Assembly: GCA_965226045.1 (NCBI GenBank)
Contig: CBDDBU010000012.1
Coordinates: forward strand, 19,709 to 83,708
Direction of reading: 5' to 3'
DNA length: 64,000 nt
Origin: CBDDBU01 sp965226045
Lineage (GTDB): Bacteria > Pseudomonadota > Alphaproteobacteria > VGEJ01
This document shows positions 1 through 9,046 of the stretch, one piece after another. The stretch's first letter is position 1, and every line of letters begins with the position of its first letter. The notes beneath the pieces were generated by a model. The model was not told where the DNA came from and ran no database searches. It was given only the letters and a program-made list of their open reading frames with translations. Both the position numbers and the translations under genes were made by a program.

Positions 1-126
1 GAGCGGATCGATGCCGCCGGTCGTGGCCAGACGCCCGGCGATGCCGTTGCCCGACCAAAACAGGCTCGTCAGAATCAGCAGCGTGTAGGGCAGATAGGGC
101 GCGGTCCGGCGCTCGGCTGTATCCAT
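1..126 (-). CDS. DMT-family (EamA-type) transporter, N-terminus only
   Basis: The reverse strand gives an open frame from an ATG at 126 that runs off the window edge. The 42 visible residues contain a short polar N-terminus followed by a hydrophobic stretch with the pattern LPYTLLILTSLFWSGNGIAG. This is typical of the first transmembrane helix of EamA/RhaT-type drug/metabolite exporters, whose FWSGN or FWGxN signature is recognisable. The gene lies 26 bp downstream of mutS on the same strand, so it may be co-transcribed with it. The substrate cannot be inferred from this fragment. Confidence 0.7.
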   Translation of the reverse strand, partial: MDTAERRTAPYLPYTLLILTSLFWSGNGIAGRLATTGGIDPL

Positions 127-152
127 GGTCAAGAAGGCGAGGCCACCCGCGC

Positions 153-2942
153 TCACCGCTCCGGGTCGTCCGCCAGCGCCTTCAGGGCATAGACGAGTTC
201 GAGCGCGCCGCGCGGGGTGAGGTCATCGGCGTGGACCTCGTCAAGCGCGCGATCGAGGCGCGAGCGCGGCGGCGGCGCGGGCGCGCGATGGATTGACGAG
301 AACAGCGGCAGCGCGTCGACCAACCGCCCTGCGGCCGCCGCCTGCTCGCTCTGTTCGAGCATCTCCAACACCTCTTCGGCCCGTCCCACCACCGAATCGG
401 GCAGACCCGCCAGCCGCGCCACCTGGATCCCATAGGAGCGATCGGCGGTCCCCGACACAACCTCGTAGAGGAACACGACCTCTCCCTCCCATTCGCGGAC
501 TCGCATGGTATAGGGCGTGACGGCGGCGAGGCGCTCGGCGAGCGCCGTCAGCTCATGGTAGTGGGTCGCGAACAGGGCCCGACAGCGGTTCTTCTCATGC
601 AGGTGCTCGACCGAAGCCCAGGCGATCGACAGGCCATCGTATGTCGCCGTGCCGCGGCCGATCTCGTCGAGGATGACGAACGCCCGCGGCCCGGCGAGGT
701 TGAGGATCGCGGCGGTCTCGACCATCTCGACCATGAAGGTCGAGCGCCCGCGCGCCAGATCGTCGGCCGCGCCCACGCGGCTGAACAGGCGGTCGACCAC
801 GCCGATGTGCGCCGCCGTGGCGGGCACGAACGAGCCCATCTGCGCGAGCACCGCGATCAGCGCGTTCTGGCGCATGAACGTGCTCTTGCCGGCCATGTTG
901 GGGCCCGTCACGAGCCACAGGCGGCGCGCCTCGGCGAGGTCGCAGTCGTTGCCGACGAAGCTGCCGCCCCCCGCCCGGGCCATCGCCCGCTCGACCACCG
1001 GATGTCGACCGCCCTCGATGCGAAAGGCCAGCGATTCATCGACCCGAGGGCGGACGAAGCGACTCTCGGCGGCCAGCTCGGCGAGCGCCGCCGCGACATC
1101 GAGGGCGGCGAACGCGGCGGCGGCGCGGCCGATATCGGCGGCCTGCGCGCTGACATCGTTGACTAGGTCGGAGAACAACGCCAGCTCAAGCGCAAGGACC
1201 CGATCGGCGGCCCGACTGACCTTGATCTCGATGTCGCCCAGCTCGACCGTGCGAAAGCGGACCGCGCTCGCCATCGTCTGGCGGTGGATGAAAGTCTCGT
1301 TCAACGGCGCCTGGGCGAGCGTATCGGCGTGACCGGCCGACACCTCGACGAAATAGCCGAGAACGTTATTGTGGCGCACCTTGAGTCCCCGGACTTCGGT
1401 CAAGTCCGCATACTGGCGTTGCAACTCGGCGATCAGGCGCTTGCTCTGGTCGCGCAGCATGCGCTGCTCGTCGACCTCGGGACGGTAGTCCTGGGCGATG
1501 AAACCACCGTCGCGGGCCAGCAGCGGCGGTTCCGGGGCGAGCGCGCGCGTGAGCCGGTCGACCAGCGGGCCGTGGTGTCCCAGGTCCCCGGCCATCCCCA
1601 CCAGCCCCGTCGGTGGCGGGTTCAGCGGCCGCCCCGCCAGGGCCGCGCGAATATCAGCCGTCTTGGCCAGCGCGTCGCGAATCGCCGCCAGATCGCGCGG
1701 CCCGCCGCGTCCGAGCGTCAGCCGCGACAGCGCCCGCTCGATATCGGGGCAATGCCGCAACGTGGCCCGGATGGTCGCCCGCGTGTCGGCCTCGTCGACG
1801 AAATACCCGATCACGTCCAGGCGCTCGTTGATGGCGATGGGGTCGGTCAAAGGCGCGGTGAGCCGGCTCGCGAGCAGGCGCGCGCCGGCCCCGGTGACCG
1901 TCCGATCGATGGTCGCCAACAGGCTGCCGCTCCGCTCACCGGCGAGATTGCGCGTAAGCTCCAAGTTGCGCCGCGTTGCCGCGTCGATCGCCATGAGAGC
2001 GCTGCTCTCATTCCGACTCGGCGGCTTGAGCCGGGGCAGGCGCCCCTTCTGTGTCAGTTCAAGATAATCGACCAGCGCCCCGCAGGCCGCGAGCTCGGGG
2101 CGGCCAAAACCGCCGAAGCCATCGAGCGCCGCGACCCCATAGAGCGCCTTCAACCGTCGCTCCCCGGCGCGACTTTCGAACCGCGCCGGCGGCAGGGTGG
2201 TTAGCACCGTCTTCCACTCATCGAAGGTCTCGAACAGCTCGGGCGTGGCAATCAGGCGTTCCGAGACGAGAATCTCGCGGGGGCTCAAGCGAGCCAGTTC
2301 GGCCTCCATGCCCGAGGCCTCGACCGGCATGACGTTGAAATCGCCGGTCGACATGTCGAGCCAGGCCAGCGCCAGCTCGCCGTCGGCGCGGCCGAGCGCG
2401 GCGAGATAGTTGTTCTCGCGCGCCTCTAGCAAGGTGTCCTCGGTGAGGGTGCCGGGCGTCACCAGGCGAGTCACTTCGCGCCGCACCAGCGCTTTGTTGC
2501 CGCGCCGCCGCGCCTCGGCCGGGTCCTCGACCTGCTCGCAGATCGCGACCTTAAAGCCCTGGCGGATCAGACGTTCGAGATAGCTGTCGGACGCGTGAAC
2601 CGGCACCCCGCACATCGGAATGTCTTCACCGTGATGCTTGCCGCGATGGGTGAGCGTGATATCGAGCGCCGCCGCCGCTGTCACCGCGTCGTCGAAGAAC
2701 AGCTCAAAAAAGTCGCCCATCCGATAGAACAGGAGGCAATCGGGATGGGCATCCTTGATGGCGTGATACTGCTCCATCATCGGGCTGATCGGCGCCGATG
2801 ATGCCGGCGTGCCGGCCGCGCCAGCAGCGCTATCGCGCTCGAAGCGTCGGGCTTTCGATCGCGCGCTGGTAGATGGCTCGCCCCGGCTGGTGGCCGCCTC
2901 CAGATCGGCGGCCGGGCGGCTCAACCGCTCGCGCTGCCCCAA
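153..2942 (-). CDS. mutS: DNA mismatch repair protein MutS
   Basis: MutS recognises base mismatches and small loops as a dimer and recruits MutL in an ATP-dependent way. The 929-residue product has the mismatch-contacting Phe-x-Glu motif (GDFFELF, about residues 77-82), the Walker A loop TGPNMAGKST near residue 677 and the Walker B/signature segment LDEIGRGTATYDG further on. The family usually begins shortly before the MMEQY segment, which here lies at residue 55. The first 54 residues, rich in Ala, Ser and Arg, may thus be an extension or reflect too early a start; an alternative ATG is near 2780. The 5' end overlaps the 3' end of olsB by 22 bp, suggesting co-transcription. Confidence 0.97.
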   Translation of the reverse strand: MGQRERLSRPAADLEAATSRGEPSTSARSKARRFERDSAAGAAGTPASSAPISPMMEQYHAIKDAHPDCLLFYRMGDFFELFFDDAVTAAAALDITLTHRGKHHGEDIPMCGVPVHASDSYLERLIRQGFKVAICEQVEDPAEARRRGNKALVRREVTRLVTPGTLTEDTLLEARENNYLAALGRADGELALAWLDMSTGDFNVMPVEASGMEAELARLSPREILVSERLIATPELFETFDEWKTVLTTLPPARFESRAGERRLKALYGVAALDGFGGFGRPELAACGALVDYLELTQKGRLPRLKPPSRNESSALMAIDAATRRNLELTRNLAGERSGSLLATIDRTVTGAGARLLASRLTAPLTDPIAINERLDVIGYFVDEADTRATIRATLRHCPDIERALSRLTLGRGGPRDLAAIRDALAKTADIRAALAGRPLNPPPTGLVGMAGDLGHHGPLVDRLTRALAPEPPLLARDGGFIAQDYRPEVDEQRMLRDQSKRLIAELQRQYADLTEVRGLKVRHNNVLGYFVEVSAGHADTLAQAPLNETFIHRQTMASAVRFRTVELGDIEIKVSRAADRVLALELALFSDLVNDVSAQAADIGRAAAAFAALDVAAALAELAAESRFVRPRVDESLAFRIEGGRHPVVERAMARAGGGSFVGNDCDLAEARRLWLVTGPNMAGKSTFMRQNALIAVLAQMGSFVPATAAHIGVVDRLFSRVGAADDLARGRSTFMVEMVETAAILNLAGPRAFVILDEIGRGTATYDGLSIAWASVEHLHEKNRCRALFATHYHELTALAERLAAVTPYTMRVREWEGEVVFLYEVVSGTADRSYGIQVARLAGLPDSVVGRAEEVLEMLEQSEQAAAAGRLVDALPLFSSIHRAPAPPPRSRLDRALDEVHADDLTPRGALELVYALKALADDPER

Positions 2943-3913
2943 CCGCCCCCGTCGCCCTTGCCGCGGGGCCCGCGCGGCAGGCGAGGCTCGCCCGACAGCG
3001 GACGGCGCCGCACCAGCGGCAGCACCTTGCCCAGCAGTTGCTTGCGCCGCGTGCCCGCGACGGCGGGCAGGAATTCTTCCTCACGTTCGAAGTGAGTGTG
3101 ATAGCGCTCCGCCACCCGCTCCGTCGGCAAAATCATGAAGACATCGGTGGTCGCGAACTGATAGTCGATGACCGCCCCGTCGCCCACATAGGCGCCAACC
3201 CTGAGGTAGGCCTTAACGAGCGGCGGCATCGCCCGCAACGCCTCGCGCGGCGAGATAGCGTCTTTATTCATCAGGTTGATCGGCTGGTACAGGTGGGGAA
3301 GCGCCCGCACGCGGGTTTCGGGCGGCGCCATGTGGTGGTGGTGGAGATACGACAGCGGCGCAGCGTGGAGCGCCGGGTCGGTACCGGGAAAGCTCGCGCA
3401 GCCGATCACCAGGGTAATGTTGTGGGTCAGCATGTAGTTCGCGATGCCGCGCCACAGGAGCTGGATGGTGGCGGTGTTGCGATACTCGGCGGCGACGCAG
3501 CTCCGGCCCATCTCCATGAGCTGGCCGTTGGTCGCCTGTCCGCGTAGCAACTTCGAGATGTCGAACTCGCCAGCGCTGTAAAAGCCGCCGTGCTGCACCG
3601 CCACCTCTTGACGCAGGATACGGTAGGTGCCGATCACCTTGTCGCCCGGCAGGCGCTGGTGGTCGAGAACCAAGACGTGATCGCAAATCCGATCATAGCG
3701 ATCGAAGTCGCGGCGCTTGGCCCTCATCCGTGGCGTCGGGGTGGCGCCCATCTCATCGTAGAAGACGCGATAGCGCAGCGCCTGGGCGGCCATGATGTCG
3801 AGCCGCTTGCGGGTCAAGCGCACCTCAAGCAGTCCATCCTGCGCGAACAGGCGCCTCGGCGAGGGCCGCCGCGGGGCAGGTCTGAGATTCTTGAGCGCCG
3901 CTAATCGCGTCAT
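2921..3913 (-). CDS. olsB: L-ornithine N-alpha-acyltransferase OlsB-like (GNAT fold)
   Basis: The 330-residue product belongs to the hemolysin/OlsB-type acyltransferase family. OlsB transfers a 3-hydroxyacyl group from acyl-ACP to ornithine in the first step of phosphorus-free ornithine lipid synthesis. Family-like stretches are the N-terminal RYRVFYDEMGA segment (about 47-57), the DHVLVLD segment, GTYRILR, the MEMGRSCV strand and the YQP segment in the middle. The C-terminal 40 residues are basic and low-complexity. It overlaps mutS at its 3' end. No olsA acyltransferase is seen next to it, so assignment to ornithine lipid synthesis rests on family membership only. Confidence 0.8.
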   Translation of the reverse strand: MTRLAALKNLRPAPRRPSPRRLFAQDGLLEVRLTRKRLDIMAAQALRYRVFYDEMGATPTPRMRAKRRDFDRYDRICDHVLVLDHQRLPGDKVIGTYRILRQEVAVQHGGFYSAGEFDISKLLRGQATNGQLMEMGRSCVAAEYRNTATIQLLWRGIANYMLTHNITLVIGCASFPGTDPALHAAPLSYLHHHHMAPPETRVRALPHLYQPINLMNKDAISPREALRAMPPLVKAYLRVGAYVGDGAVIDYQFATTDVFMILPTERVAERYHTHFEREEEFLPAVAGTRRKQLLGKVLPLVRRRPLSGEPRLPRGPRGKGDGGGWGSASG

Positions 3914-4160
3914 GCCCTGGTGAATTACTCTTAGTGGCCGGGCGCTTTGCGAGAGGTTTCATGGACCTCAACCCGGCCGAGGCCGGAAGTCTAGCGGAGC
4001 CCGGACGGAAGGGTCAAATGTTCCAACACGACACTATATGTAGTGATCCGGCTGCGTCAGGCACCAATATCCGCGAGGGCTCGAGGCCACATCTCGACCA
4101 CGGCCGCGCCAAATTTGGCCCAGATCACGCCCACCACGCGCTAAACTGGCCCGCCCCACC

Positions 4161-4895
4161 ATGCCCCACACCGCCGCCCTCGACTGCCAGGTCTGCGGCG
4201 CCACCGCGCGCCGTCGGTTCATTCGCCATGACGACATGGAGCTGTTTGAGTGCGCCGCCTGCGGGTTGGTCTACCTCGATCCGATGCCCCAGCCCGACGC
4301 CACCGAGCGCCTCTACAACGATGCCTACGATGGCGCGAGCGCAGGCTATTTTCGCAAGGTCCCCCAGAAGATGCGCCGCGCCCGCCGCCGGCTCGCCCAG
4401 ATCACGACGCTGGTGCCCAGTGGGCGCTTCCTCGACGTCGGCTGCAACGGCGGCTTCATGGTCGAGGCCGCGCGACGCCGAGGCTTCGAGGCCCATGGCA
4501 TCGACCTCGATCCGGTGTCAATCGCTTGGGCGCGGGCGCACTACCCGGGCGGCCACTTCGTCGCCGGCCGGATCGAGGACCACGACCAGCTCGGGCCGTT
4601 CGATGCCGTCTATTGCTCCGAGGTCATCGAGCACGTCGCCGACGCCAACGGCTTCCTCGCCGCCATCGCCGAACGGATGCGCCCCCGCGCGCTCCTCTAT
4701 CTGACCACGCCCGACATCAGCCATTGGCGACGCCCGCGCGACGTGCGCCGCTGGGACGCCTTCTGCCCACCGGCCCACTGCCTCTACTTCAACCCGCGCA
4801 ACCTCACCAAGCTACTGGCCCGACACGGCCTGCAAGCGTTTCGCCGCCGCCTCGCGCTGAAGCCCGGCATCAAGCTGTTGGCGTGGCGGATGTGA
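4161..4895 (+). CDS. class I SAM-dependent methyltransferase with N-terminal zinc ribbon
   Basis: The 244-residue protein starts with a CxxC...CxxC zinc ribbon (CQVCGA about 10-15 and CAACGL about 30-35). A Rossmann-type methyltransferase domain follows, with the SAM-binding motif FLDVGCNGG near residue 90 and the acidic residue of motif II in GIDLDPVS. The later YCSEVIEHV segment is characteristic of methyltransf_23-type enzymes that often act on sugars, lipids or quinone-like acceptors. The gene stands alone between olsB, which diverges from it, and a decayed locus. The substrate is unknown. Confidence 0.85.
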   Translation: MPHTAALDCQVCGATARRRFIRHDDMELFECAACGLVYLDPMPQPDATERLYNDAYDGASAGYFRKVPQKMRRARRRLAQITTLVPSGRFLDVGCNGGFMVEAARRRGFEAHGIDLDPVSIAWARAHYPGGHFVAGRIEDHDQLGPFDAVYCSEVIEHVADANGFLAAIAERMRPRALLYLTTPDISHWRRPRDVRRWDAFCPPAHCLYFNPRNLTKLLARHGLQAFRRRLALKPGIKLLAWRM

Positions 4896-4966
4896 GGCTC
4901 ACCGCCCCTAAGGGCAACGCTAGAAACAGCGCCAAGGCGTCGGAATCAGGTCTTGCCCCGGCTCGC

Positions 4967-5217
4967 CTAGAGCCAGCCCATGCGGCGCAGCAGCCACACC
5001 TCGAAAGCCATGACGGCGACGACTATCAAGCAGACGATGAGGAACGCCCCACCGTCACCGCCCCCGGGGATGCCACCGACATTGACGCCAAGCACGGCCG
5101 CCAGCAGGCTCGGCGGCAACAGCAGAGCGGCAACGGTCGTGAGGCGGTGCGAGGTCCTGCTAATTCGTTCTGACACCAGCGCTGAAAGCTCCTCGTGTAA
5201 AATCGTCGCGCGATCGC
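4967..5217 (-). pseudogene. 3' fragment of a ZntB/CorA-type metal ion transporter gene
   Basis: Reading the reverse strand, about 80 residues match the C-terminus of the ZntB/CorA family. The pieces are a helix ending in EELSALVSERISR, then a hydrophobic first membrane helix with LLLPPSLLAAVLG, the loop GVNVGGIPGG that corresponds to the family GMN motif (here GVN), a second membrane helix and a short basic tail. The cytoplasmic domain of about 240 residues is missing. The fragment is joined at about 5217 to the 5' end of comM in a different frame. It cannot form a functional channel on its own. Confidence 0.8.
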
Positions 5218-5469
5218 GAATGGCAGGTCGAAATGGCTGCCCTCCTTGAGGACATCGGCCGGCGCCAAGGTCACTGTAATACGCTGGGGCGGTAAGGCGA
5301 GGCCGATGGCGGTGAGCGCACCGCGCACCCGCTCGCGCGATTCGGTCGCCGCCTTGTCGGGCAGTCCGGCGATGGTGAAGGCCGGCATCCCGGCGCTGGT
5401 CTGCACCTGGACATCGACGTCGAGAACGTCGATCTCCTGAAACGCGACGGTGCCGATACCGGCGACCAT
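5218..5469 (-). pseudogene. comM: 5' fragment of comM (YifB-type Mg-chelatase-related AAA protein)
   Basis: The first 84 or so residues match the N-terminus of ComM/YifB. They include the start MVAGIGTVAFQEIDVLDVDV, the GLPDKAATESRERVR segment and ITVTLAPADVLKEGSHFDLP. Right after FDLPFA the homology stops, and the sequence continues as the C-terminal coding region of a zntB-type gene in another frame. The intact family has about 510 residues with an AAA ATPase core; all of that is missing. The comM position downstream of gshB and a CopD-like gene is the usual alphaproteobacterial order, so this is the native locus cut by a deletion. Confidence 0.85.
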
Positions 5470-5490
5470 GGACGACGCGGCCGGGCGGTC

Positions 5491-5955
5491 TCAGCCCCAG
5501 GCCGACCCGATGTTGCCAACGATCGACGTGATCAGGCCGAGCGCCAGATTGAGCGCGACGATGCGGCGGACCTGACCAAGCTGGGCGGCGGCGCTGGCGT
5601 TGTCGGCGGTGTCAACCGCCGCCCGCAAGCGGCGATAGGGCGCGAAATAGAGGTGCAGGAACAGCGCCATCATGACCAGCCCCAACACCAGCATGATATG
5701 CACGTGAACGCCGACCACGGCGAAGCCGCCCGCGATCACGACCATCCACAATCCGCTCGCCACCAGCACCACGATCGCCACCCAAACCCAGCGAAAGAAG
5801 TTGGCCAGCGTCCGTGACCACAGCCCAAGGCGCACGCCCGGCTCCAGGGCGCCGACGGCTGGCCGCAAGACGACGTACGCGAAGAACATGCCACCGACCC
5901 ACACAATCGCCGCCAGCATGTGCAGCAGGTTGGCGATGGCGTGGGCGGCGAGCAC
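5491..5955 (-). CDS. CopD-family integral membrane protein
   Basis: The 154-residue product has four strongly hydrophobic segments (about 5-28, 50-75, 78-102 and 128-150). The N-terminal AIANLLHMLAAIVWVGGMFF resembles the CopD/YkoY-type domain, whose conserved His and Trp-x-Gly-Gly-Met signature sits in the first helix. CopD-like proteins are linked to copper handling, but small stand-alone versions are mostly uncharacterised. Its start lies 7 bp from the gshB stop, so it is probably co-transcribed with gshB. The comM remnant follows downstream. Confidence 0.75.
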   Translation of the reverse strand: MLAAHAIANLLHMLAAIVWVGGMFFAYVVLRPAVGALEPGVRLGLWSRTLANFFRWVWVAIVVLVASGLWMVVIAGGFAVVGVHVHIMLVLGLVMMALFLHLYFAPYRRLRAAVDTADNASAAAQLGQVRRIVALNLALGLITSIVGNIGSAWG

Positions 5956-5961
5956 GGCGAC

Positions 5962-6927
5962 TCACACCGATCGGGTGGGGCGGCTTTCGCGGCGCCGGCT
6001 TTCGATCGCGTCCCAGATGTCGGCCTCAAGGTGAACCTCGTCGAATCGGTTGACCTCCTGAAGTCCCGTCGGCGAGGTCACGTTGATCTCGGTGAGATGG
6101 CCGCCGATCACGTCGATGCCGACGAAGATCATGCCGTGTTCGCTCAAGATCGGTCCGATCGCCTCGCAAATCTCGCGGTCGCGCCGGCTCAGCTCGGCCT
6201 TTCGCGGCGTCGCCCCGACGTGCAGGTTCGCGCGCACGTCGCCGGGCGGCGGGATGCGGTCGACCGCGCCGACCGCGCGTCCGTCGACCAGGATGATGCG
6301 GCGATCGCCATCGCGAACCTCGGGCAGATAGCGCTGGACCATGATCGGCTCGCGCGAGCGCTCGGTAAACATCTCCAATAGCGCGTTGAGGTTGTCGTCG
6401 TCGGGTGCGATGTGGAAGACCCCGGCGCCGCCGTTGCCGAACAGCGGCTTGATGATGATGTCACGGTGTTCGCGGCGAAACTCTCGCACCTCGTCGCGGT
6501 TCGCCGTAATCAGGGTCGGCGGCATGAGTTCGGGGAAATGGGTGACGAACAGCTTCTCGGGCGCATTGCGCACGCGGACCGGATCGTTAACCACCAGGGT
6601 CTCGGGATGGATATGCTCGAGCAGGTGCGTGGCGGTAATATAGGCCATGTCGAAGGGCGGGTTCTGTCGCATCAGGATGACATCCATCGTCGCCAGGTCG
6701 ATGTTTTGCGGGGCGCCAAGACGAGCGTGGGCGCCGGCCCGCCGCCGCACCTCGAGCGGGCGGGCCCGGGCGAACACGCGGCCGGCCCCCAAGCTGAGGT
6801 CGCTCGGCAGGTAGTGGTAGAGGCCGTGGCCCCGAGCCTGGGCCTCGAGCGCCAACACAAAGGTGCTGTCGGCCTTGATATCGATGGCCTCGATCGGATC
6901 CATCTGAAAGGCAACGGCAAGGCTCAT
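5962..6927 (-). CDS. gshB: glutathione synthase
   Basis: GshB ligates glycine to gamma-glutamylcysteine using ATP, the last step of glutathione synthesis. The 321-residue ATP-grasp protein matches the family length. It shows the N-terminal FQMDPIEAID segment, the DVILMRQNPPFDM region around 85, the ATP-grasp strand IIIKPLFGNGGAGVF around 155-170, RDGDRRIILVDG, and the metal-binding end INVTSPTGLQE near 290. It sits in the usual order between a BON lipoprotein gene and CopD/comM. The C-terminal tail is short and basic. Confidence 0.96.
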   Translation of the reverse strand: MSLAVAFQMDPIEAIDIKADSTFVLALEAQARGHGLYHYLPSDLSLGAGRVFARARPLEVRRRAGAHARLGAPQNIDLATMDVILMRQNPPFDMAYITATHLLEHIHPETLVVNDPVRVRNAPEKLFVTHFPELMPPTLITANRDEVREFRREHRDIIIKPLFGNGGAGVFHIAPDDDNLNALLEMFTERSREPIMVQRYLPEVRDGDRRIILVDGRAVGAVDRIPPPGDVRANLHVGATPRKAELSRRDREICEAIGPILSEHGMIFVGIDVIGGHLTEINVTSPTGLQEVNRFDEVHLEADIWDAIESRRRESRPTRSV

Positions 6928-6992
6928 CGCGCCGCGCCGCGCCCCTCTTGCGCCGCGCCTCCAAGATGGTGATCCATGCCCGGCCCGTGCAT

Positions 6993-7595
6993 CTAGGTGC
7001 GCCTGGGATCGTCCTTGAGAACCGCGTAGCTCACCACTTTCTTCACGCCTGGGATATTGCGCGCGTGGTTGACGACGCGATCGAGCTCGGATTGGTCCTG
7101 GGCGATTCCCATTAGATAGACGACGGCGTTCTGGGTTTCGATCGTGTAGTTGATGTCCTTGATGTCGCCATCGCGTAGCAGCTCAAAGCGCAAGCGGCCG
7201 GTAATTCCCACATCCTTGAAGTAGTCGATAAAGCCACTGTGGTCGTTGATGCTGATCTCGTTGATCACTTCCTTGACGCCCGGCGCGAGCCAGGCCAGGC
7301 GCACCGAGGTCACGCGATCCTCCGGCGTCGGCACATTGCCGGTCAGCAGAACCCGGCCCTCGACCACCGCAAGGCTTACGCCCGCGAACAAGATGTCGCT
7401 TTCGTCGAACAGGCGGCGGTTGATATCGAAGCGAATGGTCGTGTCGTCGATCGCCGCGCCGACCGAGCGCTCCTGCGCCACGGCCACGCCGGTCGTCGCC
7501 GCGCCGCCGACAATCAAACTGGTGCACCCCGCCAGCGCCACGGCGCCCGTGCACAGAACCAAGGCCATGACGACGCCACGTCGCGGATCGCTCAT
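6993..7595 (-). CDS. BON-domain lipoprotein (OsmY/DolP-like)
   Basis: From the ATG at 7595 the product is 200 residues. A signal peptide runs MALVLCTGAVALAGC and ends in a lipobox (LAGC), so it is probably a lipid-anchored envelope protein. Two BON domains follow: one contains GRVLLTGNVPTPEDR, and the second contains NAVVYLMGIAQDQSELDRVV. BON lipoproteins such as DolP bind anionic phospholipids and support outer-membrane integrity. An upstream start at 7649 would place 18 polar residues before the signal peptide, so the internal ATG is preferred. It lies between yraN and gshB. Confidence 0.85.
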   Translation of the reverse strand: MSDPRRGVVMALVLCTGAVALAGCTSLIVGGAATTGVAVAQERSVGAAIDDTTIRFDINRRLFDESDILFAGVSLAVVEGRVLLTGNVPTPEDRVTSVRLAWLAPGVKEVINEISINDHSGFIDYFKDVGITGRLRFELLRDGDIKDINYTIETQNAVVYLMGIAQDQSELDRVVNHARNIPGVKKVVSYAVLKDDPRRT

Positions 7596-7658
7596 GTCAC
7601 GCACTCTCCCCCAACTCGTTCGTTCCGCCATCGTCCCCACCTGGGTCATGTGGCTCCA

Positions 7659-8013
7659 TCAGACCCGCGGGCGCCAAGCGCCGCGGATGTGAATCGGCAA
7701 TCGCCATGGTATCACGACCATCAGATCGAAGCGTACCGGCAACGTCACGAGCGCCGGGTGGCGGGCGAGATAGAGTTGGGCCGCCCGGGCGATCCGGCCG
7801 CGCCGTCGTTGCCTCAAGCGCGGCGCTGGCCTCGCGGCGGGCCTTGACCTCGACGATGGCGAGCACCGCGCGACGACGCGCCACGATGCCGATCTCGCCG
7901 AGCGGCCCGCGCGCCCGGCGATCGAGCACGCGATAGCCCTTGCAACGTAGCGCCCAGGCGCACAGGAACTCGGCGGAGCGGCCACGGCGCTCGGCGGCGC
8001 GACGTTCGCTCAT
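7659..8013 (-). pseudogene. yraN: YraN-family nuclease-like protein, frameshifted
   Basis: The first half reads RRGRSAEFLCAWALRCKGYRVL followed by GEIGIVARR and IVEVKARR, which is the UPF0102/YraN restriction-endonuclease-like fold. The family has GEIDLIARR, so the Asp is replaced by Gly here. After about residue 70 the homology continues in a different frame, ending RIARAAQLYLARHP and VIPWRLPIHIRGAW. A single-base indel near 7795 explains this. The start codon overlaps the rsmI stop (ATGA). Given the many homopolymer indels in this window, the break may be a sequencing error. Confidence 0.75.
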
Positions 8014-8900
8014 GCCCCCTTCCTGATCTCGAGGGCGCGGGCGTACAAGCCACGACGCGGCAGGCCGGTGGCGGCAGCCACCAGGGTCGCGGCGCGCGAC
8101 GGCGGTTCATTTTCCAGGGCCTCGCGCAGCAACAAATCCGCGCTGGCCTCGGACTCGGCGCTCATTTCGTCGCGCGCGCCCTTTTCCGGCGGGCCGATAA
8201 CCACGACGATCTCGCCGCGCGGCGGCCCGGCGTCGCCATAGTGGGTCGCCAATTCGGCCAACGTGCCCCGACGCAGCTCCTCGAAGCGCTTGGTGATCTC
8301 GCGGGCGATCACCGTCGGGCGCGGGCCGAGCCCGTGGGCGAGATCGTCGAGGGTGGGGGCGATCCGTCGCGCCGCTTCGAACAGCACCAGGGTGGCGCGG
8401 ATGTCGGCGAGATCGGCGATGGCGCGCCGGCGTTCACCCTGCCGTCCGGGCAGAAAGCCCACGAACAGGAATCGGTCGGTGGGCAGACCGGAGACTGAAA
8501 GCGCCGCGGTAACGGCCGAGGGACCCGGCACGGGCACGATCGGAATCTCGACCTCGCGGGCGGCGTTGATCAGTCGATAGCCCGGATCGGAGATCAACGG
8601 TGTGCCGGCGTCCGAGACCAGCGCGACGCTCGCCCCCTCGACCAACCGCTGGATGAGGCGGGGTCCGGCGCGGGCCGCGTTGTGCTCGTGATAGGGGGTC
8701 AGGGGCGTGGTGATCCCATGGCGATCGAGAAGGCGCCGGGTAATGCGCGTGTCTTCGCAGGCAATCAGGTCGGCCGCTCGCAAACTCGCCACGGCGCGCA
8801 GCGTGATATCGGCGAGGTTGCCGATCGGGGTCGCGACGACGTAGAGCCCCGCCGACAGAGTTTGTGGCGTCAACCTAGCCGAGCCGAGTTTACGCGCCAC
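8010..8900 (-). CDS. rsmI: 16S rRNA (cytidine(1402)-2'-O)-methyltransferase
   Basis: RsmI methylates the ribose of C1402 in the decoding site of 16S rRNA. Family motifs are LYVVATPIGNLADITLRA at the N-terminus, ACEDTRITRRLL, SDAGTPLISDPGY and VPVPGPSAVTAALSVSGL. The frame stays open up to a start at 9131, which would add about 77 low-complexity residues including two similar PEFA blocks. A GTG at 8900 gives a more normal N-terminus a few residues before the core. The start remains uncertain because the divergent lpoA-like gene occupies the same DNA. The gene leads into yraN with overlapping stop and start. Confidence 0.93.
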   Translation of the reverse strand: MARKLGSARLTPQTLSAGLYVVATPIGNLADITLRAVASLRAADLIACEDTRITRRLLDRHGITTPLTPYHEHNAARAGPRLIQRLVEGASVALVSDAGTPLISDPGYRLINAAREVEIPIVPVPGPSAVTAALSVSGLPTDRFLFVGFLPGRQGERRRAIADLADIRATLVLFEAARRIAPTLDDLAHGLGPRPTVIAREITKRFEELRRGTLAELATHYGDAGPPRGEIVVVIGPPEKGARDEMSAESEASADLLLREALENEPPSRAATLVAAATGLPRRGLYARALEIRKGA

Positions 8901-9046
8901 CGAGCCGTCGCTAGGCTCACTCTCCTCGCAGCCGTCTTCGGGGGCGAACTCTGGCTCTTCGAGACCACCTTTGTAGGCGAACTCTGGCGCCTGGTCCCCC
9001 TGCGCCTGGCTGGACGCTGGCACACCGCCGTGGCGCGGCGGCGTGG

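Noticed and set aside
3914..4160. A possible RNA gene or riboswitch between olsB and the methyltransferase
   Set aside because: Only short GC-rich palindromes were seen; no cloverleaf or known aptamer layout could be drawn.
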